Assembly: GCA_013396525.1 (NCBI GenBank)
Contig: VWYX01001265.1
Coordinates: forward strand, 89,540-153,539
Length of the DNA stretch: 64,000 bases
Direction: 5' to 3'
Origin: Chaetorhynchus papuensis
Taxonomy: Eukaryota; Chordata; Aves; Passeriformes; Rhipiduridae
The stretch's first letter is position 1. The number at the start of each line of letters is the position of its first letter. This document shows positions 57,064-64,000 of this stretch, one piece after another. Under the pieces are notes generated by a model, which saw only the letters and a program-made list of their open reading frames with translations, did not search any database and was not told the DNA's origin. A program made the translations under genes and the position numbers.

Positions 57064-58298
57064 GGGTTTTGGGACAGCTGTGCCACAGTTTGTGTGTGGA
57101 GCCCGTGCTGCTTGGAGCCACTGGACTCTCCAGTCACTTGGCTGTGAAGGTGCAAGTTGGAATTTGGGGGGCAGTGACCAAATCAGTGACCAAATCAACA
57201 CCATCGCTGCTGGAGAGCCCGAGCAGAAAACCTCCTGTGGGGGATTCAGCTGCACATTATCTTCTCTCTCGGCCTCAGCAAAGAGCCAAATCTAATTTCA
57301 AAGGTCAGAACATGCTCTCACCTGGCTGTTCCCAGCCTTTTATAGAGTGGTTGAAGGCCATTTCCTAAAATTAGCTGCTGCAGGGGAAAGCTGATACTGG
57401 CTCGGTTATCAGACCCTTTCTAAAGCTCTGGATGATCATTTACTTGATGGGCTCCTATTGAAACTCATGAGTAAAAGGTAGAAAATGGAAGAAAACCAGC
57501 ACCTGATGCTGCTTCCTTACTGAGAGATAAAATCGTGTGGGTTTTTTGGGAGAATTCCTCTTCCTGGTTGTTTTCGGAGGTGTTTTTTTGTTTTCCTGGA
57601 GCTTTCCTGCCTTTAGAATCAGACTTATTTTTGTTTTCCTCAAACTTCCTGGTGATCCAAACACGCTGGGGAGCTCTGGGAAGGGGAACATGTGATTCTG
57701 AAGGAGGCTGCAGTGGTAAAGCACAGTCAGATCTGCTAAGCAACAGCATTGACACGTTTAAATAAATCTGCTGTTGACTAATATAGAGTGACATATTGAG
57801 AGCAATTAAAAAAAAAAAAAAGGAAACTAGGCACAAATTTGGGAAATGAGTGGAATGGGAACAGAACAAAGATGTTAGAGAGGACGTTGGATAAAAGAGA
57901 GGGAGGGCTGCTCCAGAAAAGGAGCGTGCTGGAGAAGCAGGGTGTCCATTAGGGAAGGGGAGACAATAGCAGAAGTGCAGATTTGTGCTGAAATTATCCC
58001 TTGGCAGTAGGATCCTTGTATTTCTGCTTCCCTGCCAACTCTGCTGGCTGCCAGGATTGAAAGGATTTATCCTGCCTGGTGCAGAGAGGAGCATGTGGTG
58101 GGATGTCAGGCAGCTTAGAGAAGGTAAGGTGGCACTTCTTGTTGTGGTGGTGGCTTCGGGACTTGTTCCTTTGGATCTGCTGTGAGCTGGGTGTGAGTCC
58201 TGTCATTCCCATCCCCATGGGTGTGTGTGATGCTGGAGAAGGGGGCAGGGACTGGATCAGGAGGGGTTGGGTTTGAAGCTGGTGAAAGGAAATCCCTT
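57064..58298. other. Unique non-coding DNA
   Basis: A small duplication of AGTGACCAAATC lies at about 57172-57196. An A run lies at 57808-57821. A 39-base interval at 58085-58123 is bounded by CCTGGTGCAG and AAG|GTAAGG and is open in two frames, a very weak exon candidate. The complement-strand frame of 209 codons at 57465-58094 has no domain. Confidence 0.4.
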
Positions 58299-58468
58299 AA
58301 AATCACAGAATGGTTTGTGTGGGAAGGGAACTTGAAGCTCATCCCATTCCACCCCCCTGCCGTGGGCAGGAGGACCTTTCACTGTCCCAGGTTGATCCAA
58401 GCCCCGTCCAACCTGGCCTTGGACACTTCCAGGGACCCAGGGGCAGCCACAGCTTCTCTGGGCAACTT
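58299..58468 (-). repeat. CR1 LINE 3' fragment
   Basis: Complemented CR1: 'AAATCACAGAATGGTTTGTG', 'CCCCTGCCGTGGGCAGGAGG', 'CCAACCTGGCCTTGGACACT', 'CAGCCACAGCTTCTCTGGGC'. Confidence 0.94.
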
Positions 58469-61400
58469 GCAGAGCTCATCTGTGGAAGTTGCTGCTGCAG
58501 GAAGCTGTGAAACCGAGTGCTTGGTGTGTTTTTCCTTTCCTTCTCCCCCCTTTTTTTATTTAACAGTTCAGACTCTGTACTATTGAGAATGTTTGTGATC
58601 GATTGCTTCAAAAAAAGGTATTTTGGTGGACAGCTGCTGTTCTTCAAGGGCTCCTACAACTCCTATTTGTAAATGGTTCGAGAGAAATGGTCCCGAATAA
58701 AGTGTTCCATGGCTGTGATTTATGGTTATTTTACACCAAAGCAGCTGGAAATGAGCACCGAGGAGTGAGGGGCTGAAGTGAACGGCTCATTGGCTTGATC
58801 TAATACAGCCATCCCAGTGCTTCCTTAATATTTTTTTTGGATTCTCTACAGAGGCCAAATTGAGCTGTGAATTTTGTGCCCATCTGAATGACTTTGTTCC
58901 AGGCCGATGCCTTTGTGTCTGCCCGTGCGGCACGTTCGCAGTGGAGCTGGTGGTGGCTGTGTTTGCCAGCAGCTTTCTCAGCCTCTGGGAACGGCTCCCC
59001 TCTTCCTGGCTGGCCATCAGGTGTTTCCTCTGGCCACCAGCAGCCTTTGTGACAACAGCAAACTCACTCTCTGTGCAGCCTGGGGTGGCGTGAGGCTGAA
59101 AGGGAGAGAGCTCTGCCGTCCCTCGGGGAAATTTTGTGTGATCGGAACCATCCGTGGCTCCGGCCACTGAGATGGGAATGAGATGGCACAGCTTGAGATG
59201 CTGGGGCTGCCTCTCCTGTCCATAATGACTGATGGGAATGGCCAGAAGAGGCATTCATGGCTTCCTCATCCATTAGCACCTCTCAGCATCTATTTTCCAA
59301 ACGGTCCCTGAAGTGAGCTGGAACCAGATCCGTGAGTTGGAACCGGTTCCATGACTTGGAACCAGTTCCATGACTTGGAACCAGTCTGATCTTTGGGATG
59401 ATGGCTGGGAGACAGCAGCTTGTGTTGGAAGCAGCTCCTTCATCTGCATGAGCCCTGTGCTGGCACTGTGGCCCACTGCCCACTTTTTGAGCTGCTCCGA
59501 GGACATTTGGCCCCCTCTTCCCTACAAAAATAGCTGCTGTGTGTCAGAGATTCCTGCCTGGAATGTTTGGGAGCCAAAGGAGCTCCAGCTTTCCTGAATG
59601 TGCCCTCTCTGCTGACATTTGGATTCCCTCCACGCTGTGCTGCGGGCAGGCAGGTGGGATTATGGGGTGAGGGTTTATTTGGGTGATGTCTGGAGAGCAG
59701 AGCGTGTCCACAGTCTCCGTGGGTTCTCTGGGAATTCTCCCTCCTGGCCATGGAAACTCATTAGTGATGTGAACTCTCCAAAGCCCTGTGAAGCAGCTCT
59801 GTCCTGCACGTCGTGCTGCCAGTCCAGGGAAGCTGTGAAACCATGAACTGTGCAAAAACTTGGCTGCTTTGAGGGGCTGGGTGACAGCACCAGTCTCAGC
59901 ACTCGTGGCTGAAGCGTTTGGACTTGGTGTGATTGCAGCAGACAGATTGTCTCAAAGCCACAAGGTACTAAACTGGCTTTCAGTGAATAAAAATTTCCTC
60001 AAAAACACACATTGCTTAGCGTTAGATGCTCTTGAATGTTGTCAGAGGGTTCTAGTAAAACAGGGCTTTGGCATCTGCTCTTACCCGTTAGTCTCCCAGT
60101 AACTGTTGAATCCATCAGCTGTCTGCACTCAAGTTTGAGGGATGGAGCTCACCAAAGCATTAACTCTGTATAAATGGTCTGAAAATAGGGAAGTGAGGCT
60201 CTTTATGGGGTCCTGGAGAACCCCATAGAAAACTGAAGGCATCAATCAGTGAGAATTCGGCCTCATTTGTGCTGCTGTTCCCAGAACTTGTGGGGGCACG
60301 TTGACACCACAGATACTTTTCTCAAAATACAGTTCTGAGCATTGCAGGGCCCTTACAAGCCCCTGACTAAATTAATAATCATTCCAGCTCTTTCTCCAGC
60401 TAAGAGGACACCATTAGGTTCGGGAGAGCATCTGGGAAGTGTATTTGGACCAGGCTTTAAGCTTGACAGGTTTTGGGTATCAAAGGCATTTAAGAAACAC
60501 TCCCCCAGCTCACACAAGGAGTCATGCTTTGGTGCCTTGGCCTGGAAGGCAGCGTGGAAGCTAAAAAATCTATTAGTGAGTTTCAATTTTCTCAGGATAA
60601 ATCCCTCCCTGAGGATTGCTCTTGTTCCGTGGAATTTCACGGTTTGGCACGAGAATGTTTTTCTCCTTAATTTGTCCCTTTTGCCCTTCCTTGGTGCGAG
60701 AAGGGAGAGCAGCAGCAAAACTCCAGCAGGAGAGAGGTCGAGGGCTCTGTGGGACCAGGAGATGTGTGGAGGGTGCAGAAGGAACAGTGAGGCAGCAGAG
60801 CTATGGGAGAGGGAGGGACAGGAGAGACCCAGATGGGTGAAAGGGGGATTTGGACAGCAGGGAAAAGCTGGTGAGAGAGGGGGGCAAAGAAAACGATCTC
60901 AGCAGCTGCATTTTGTGTGGCCACTCCTGTATCCTGCAGCTGTTCATTAGAAATTCTGTTTATGCCACAGGGAGTTTTGGAGTCTCTGAAGCTGACACAG
61001 TTTTAATAGACAAAGACATTTTGAGTGCAGCACATCTGCTCTGGGATGCTAAGGAAGAGGCTCCATGCAGTAGTGCCGTTGGTTGAAGCATTTCATCATG
61101 CTTTTTTTTTGTTTTAAGACCTCTCTTTTATCCTAAAAAGTAATTTTTGAGGTCAAAAGAAGTGCTGTGTTTGCCCATTAAGTTTGCAGCCCTTAAACTG
61201 AGAGTCCTGCTGTATTCTTCTTAATAACCCTGAGTTCCCAGTCCTGAGAGCAGGCAGAATCACCTCTGCCTTGGAAGGATCCTTGAGCATTTCCCAGAAG
61301 TGGCCATCACAGAGGTGTGAAGCACAAGCACAGGGCTGGGGCAGGAGGGTGCTGCTCCAGAGCAGAGACTTCCTTTGGCCGATGCTGCATTATTGAATAT

Positions 61401-62136
61401 TTGGTGAGTAGGTCTTAAATGGAGCTATTTATTTCTAGGCAGGCTCAATCTAACCCTCAGCCTAACTTTTATAACCCGTGGCTTTCCAAAACCCATCTCA
61501 TCTCGCTCAGTGATTGAATCTGCCTTGTGCAGCTGAAAAGTTGATTCCCTCCTTCACCTCCAGCTCTGGTCAAGTTCCTTGGATCCCTTTCTGCCCTGAC
61601 CTCTCTTTTAGCCCTCCAATAAACAGAACCATGTCACTTTGCCCTTCCTAACTGGTCTGTTATTGCTACATCTGGATATTTTCTACCTTCCCGTTTGGGT
61701 GGGAGCAGTCTCTATGCTGGATGCATGTGCTGAGTGGAGTCTGCCATCTCCCATCCTGCCTTTTCCAAACACTGGCTGTGTCGGTCTTCTCCAGCCAGAG
61801 ACAGCTTGAGAAGAGCTTTGTTTGTTGTGTTTCTTTGTGATATCTTGCAAGGGAAGCGCCGGGCACTGGTGACGAGACAGAGCCCAGTGTGTGTCAGGTG
61901 ATCCAGCATCCCAAATCCGAGCGGCAGGAATTAAATTTGCAGGAATTTAATTAGCGTGGATTGTGCTGCCGCTTATCTCCTATCATCCACTCTGCTGCTG
62001 CTTAATGACTTCATTAAGCACACACACAACCCTCGTGTGCCCTGTTCTGTCTTCTCGGTGTGTTCTGAAGTGCTTGGCCACGGCCACGTCTGCACGTCCT
62101 GTGGGCTGCAGTGTCCTGCAGGGACCTTCCTTAGGT
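58469..62136. other. Unique DNA; 19-base repeat and one long open frame
   Basis: No gene is supported. The + strand frame 60342-60950 is open for 202 codons, the longest uninterrupted + strand frame in non-repeat sequence here (a longer frame at 48392-49012 only spans the assembly gap). It lacks any recognised domain, signal peptide or splice structure. The minisatellite at 59314-59389 is listed separately. A T run lies at 61103-61111. Confidence 0.42.
59314..59389. repeat. Four-copy 19-base repeat with AACCGGTT palindrome
   Basis: Units at 59314, 59333, 59352 and 59371 follow the pattern TGACTTGGAACCAGTTCCA, each exactly 19 bases. The second contains GGAACCGGTTCC (59339-59350), a perfect 12-base palindrome whose centre AACCGGTT equals the consensus site of Grainyhead-like factors. 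The third has the near-palindrome GGAACCAGTTCC; the first and last keep only GGAACCAG. Confidence 0.9.
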
Positions 62137-62262
62137 TTTATAGAATCCCAGAATAGTTTGGGTTGAAAGGACCTTAAAGATCATCTTGTTCCACCCCCTG
62201 CCATGGACAGAGACACCTTCCAGTACCCCAGGATGCTCCAAGCCCCGTCTCAGCTTTGCTCA
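62137..62262 (-). repeat. CR1 LINE 3' fragment, left arm of an inverted pair
   Basis: Complemented CR1 end: 'TAGAATCCCAGAATAGTTTG', 'AAGGACCTTAAAGATCATCT', 'CCCTGCCATGGACAGAGACA', 'CCAGTACCCCAGGATGCTCC'. It is followed after about 20 bases by a CR1 copy on the other strand. Confidence 0.94.
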
Positions 62263-62284
62263 GGGGGGAGAAGTGTAGATACAC

Positions 62285-62673
62285 AGGGATACTCCAAGGG
62301 CTGGAGCCCCTCAGCTCTGGAGCCAGGCTGGGAGAGCTGGGAATGTTTACCTGGAGAAGGGAAGGCTCCAGGGAGACCTCAGAGCTCCTTGCAGGACTTA
62401 AGGGGCTCCAGGAGAGCTGGAGAGGGACTGGGGACAAGGGATGGAGGGACAGGACACAGGGAATAGAGGGGGCAGGGATGGATGGGATATTGGGAAGGAA
62501 TTGTTTGCTGTGGCCCTGGCACAGAATTCCCAGAGAAGCTGTGGCTGCCCCTGAATCCCTGGCAGTGTCCAAGACCAGGTTGGACAGGGCTTGGATCGAC
62601 CTGGGACAGTGGGAGGTGTTGCTGGCATGGGATGATCTCTGAGGTTCCTTCCAGCCCAGAGCATTCTGTGATT
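62285..62673 (+). repeat. CR1 LINE 3' fragment, right arm of an inverted pair
   Basis: 'GGGATACTCCAAGGGCTGGA', 'CTGGAGCCAGGCTGGGAGAG', 'CCAGGGAGACCTCAGAGCTC', 'GATATTGGGAAGGAATTGTT', 'CAGAGAAGCTGTGGCTGCCC', 'GGTTCCTTCCAGCCCAGAGC', ending TTCTGTGATTTG. The 3' ends of the two arms face outward, so the last 120 bases of each can base-pair with the other. Confidence 0.95.
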
Positions 62674-64000
62674 TGAATTTCCAGCTTGCTTTGCCGTGAA
62701 CTGTGTGGGGTAAGAACCCCCCTGCTGTATGAACATGGGTGATCCAACACATCAGGGAACTTCATTTTTCGCTGTGATTGAGCAGGCTGGCTGCAACAGG
62801 ACAGCTCCCATTTGGGTGGTGATGAAGCATCTCCAGAAAGTGCAGAAGGCCCTCAGCTTGCTAAGGAGGCTGTGGGTGGGTGCCCACCCCGTGCATCTGA
62901 GAGGAGGGAGGAGCTGCAGCTGGGCACAGCAGCAGGGATGGGATAACACGGGAGCAGGTGAAGGAGCTGTTGTGGGAGGGAAGGTACTTTTGGAGTTGGT
63001 TAATTTGGCCACGTGGCACTGGTGAATGTCCCTGAACCTTGCTCAGCTGTAGCAGCCAGGGTTCCCAGGTTTCTGTTGGCTTTCCCTGGATGGGAACTTG
63101 CCAATGTCCCTGGGTTGTGAGGATTCAGTGCTGAGCTGCCTCCTTGCCCTCTGAGGTGCACAAGAAACCATCTGGGCCATTTCCTGTTTGTTAGAGGCCT
63201 CTCAATGGAGCTGCTCGGTCTCCAGAACTGGATTATTCCCTGCAGGCAGGAAAGGAGCAATTTTTCCATAAAACCCACTCGGGTGGATTATTTTCCACAG
63301 AGACCCATCCTGCTGAGTGAGATGCTGTTAAACACTCTGTGTGTATCCATTCTTTTCCAGCAGTATTTCCTTTTCCTTATAACTCACCCAGGACAATGAA
63401 ACTTTTAAATTTGTGCTTAATTATGACCTGAAGCTTCTGTCAGGGAGCAGGAGCCTCAACCTGCCACGAGGTTATTTCCTGCTGTGGAAGCAGCAATGAG
63501 GGTGTTTCAGGGAGGTGAGAGAGGCTTGTGGTTTTGCCTTGGGGAAAATAACATGCCTGAGCTATCTGGGGCTGGAAACCACAAAGAATACCAAGGATTT
63601 GAGCTGTCTCAGTGTTTGGGAAACCAACCCTCTCTTCCTGCCTGGAGCTGACCTCTTCATGCTTCTCTCGTGTGATGTGGAGCGCCTGGCTCTTGGCTGT
63701 GGTTTTACCTCCGGAGAGTTCTTGTTCATTAATTACTTCAAGGTAAAAGCAAAGAGAGGCTTTGCTTCCTCCCACACCTAATTTATCCCTTTTAGAAGCA
63801 ACTAAAAGCTTGTGCCACTGCACCTTGGAGCATCCTCGGTTTGCTTCCCACCTCCCAAAATACCTTTAGCACTTTGTAACCAGGATTGTGGTGAGCACTA
63901 CGACATCAGCCACTGTGGTTGTAGGGATTTTCCAGTTTGGAAAACTCTGCCCTGTGGTCCCTTGCTTGGAGCTTTGCAGAGGAGAGGGGTGAACTTTGCA
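62674..64000. other. Unique non-coding DNA at the window end
   Basis: No gene or repeat is firmly recognised. An open frame through 63515-63740 ends at a possible donor AAG|GTAAAAG near 63742, without a clear acceptor. The segment may continue as intron beyond the window. Confidence 0.4.

Noticed and set aside
57465..58094. 209-codon open frame on the complement strand
   Set aside because: It runs through T- and A-rich simple sequence and has no motif.
62174..62752. 192-codon open frame on the complement strand
   Set aside because: Lies in antisense CR1 sequence.
63515..63781. Exon ending AAG|GTAAAAG near 63742
   Set aside because: No convincing acceptor; the open frame extends on both sides of the supposed donor.

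Overview
This window looks like vertebrate nuclear DNA, most likely from a bird and probably a songbird. About thirty fragments of the LINE CR1 are scattered on both strands. Most carry the avian CR1 3' end, in which a 'TTCCAACCCAAACCATTCTGTGATT' type of tail (or its complement) marks the end of the element. There are no operons, no ribosome-binding sites and no long coding regions. A 470-base run of N at 48397-48866 is an assembly gap.

No complete protein-coding gene can be supported. The best coding signal is one short internal exon candidate on the + strand (5044-5118). It has a good acceptor, a consensus GTGAGT donor, a single open frame and a length of exactly 25 codons. If it is real, some or all of the window is intron of a long + strand gene. 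A second gene-like signal is a CpG-rich patch with a TATA box at 46390-46397, which could be a promoter with a short first exon. Both are inferences from sequence signals. I did not recognise the gene.

Layout. 1-10100 is mostly unique, AT-rich DNA with the exon candidate and several stretches that look like conserved non-coding DNA. 10100-26300 is a mosaic of CR1 copies in at least three tail types, plus unique DNA and one old MIR-like SINE. 26697-27105 is a clean twelve-copy tandem array of a 34-base unit. 27466-50160 continues the CR1 mosaic, with more old SINE remnants, small tandem duplications, the promoter candidate and the N gap. 50160-64000 holds further CR1 copies, a 33-base in-frame repeat, a four-copy 19-base repeat containing a perfect AACCGGTT palindrome, and a head-to-head CR1 pair near 62.2 kb.

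The rest appears to be ordinary intronic or intergenic sequence. Open frames of 60-220 codons occur throughout on both strands, but none shows a recognisable domain and many lie inside CR1. I found no clear evidence of a new biological system. The items most worth checking are the exon at 5044, the promoter candidate at 46.4 kb, the 34-base array and the AACCGGTT repeat.
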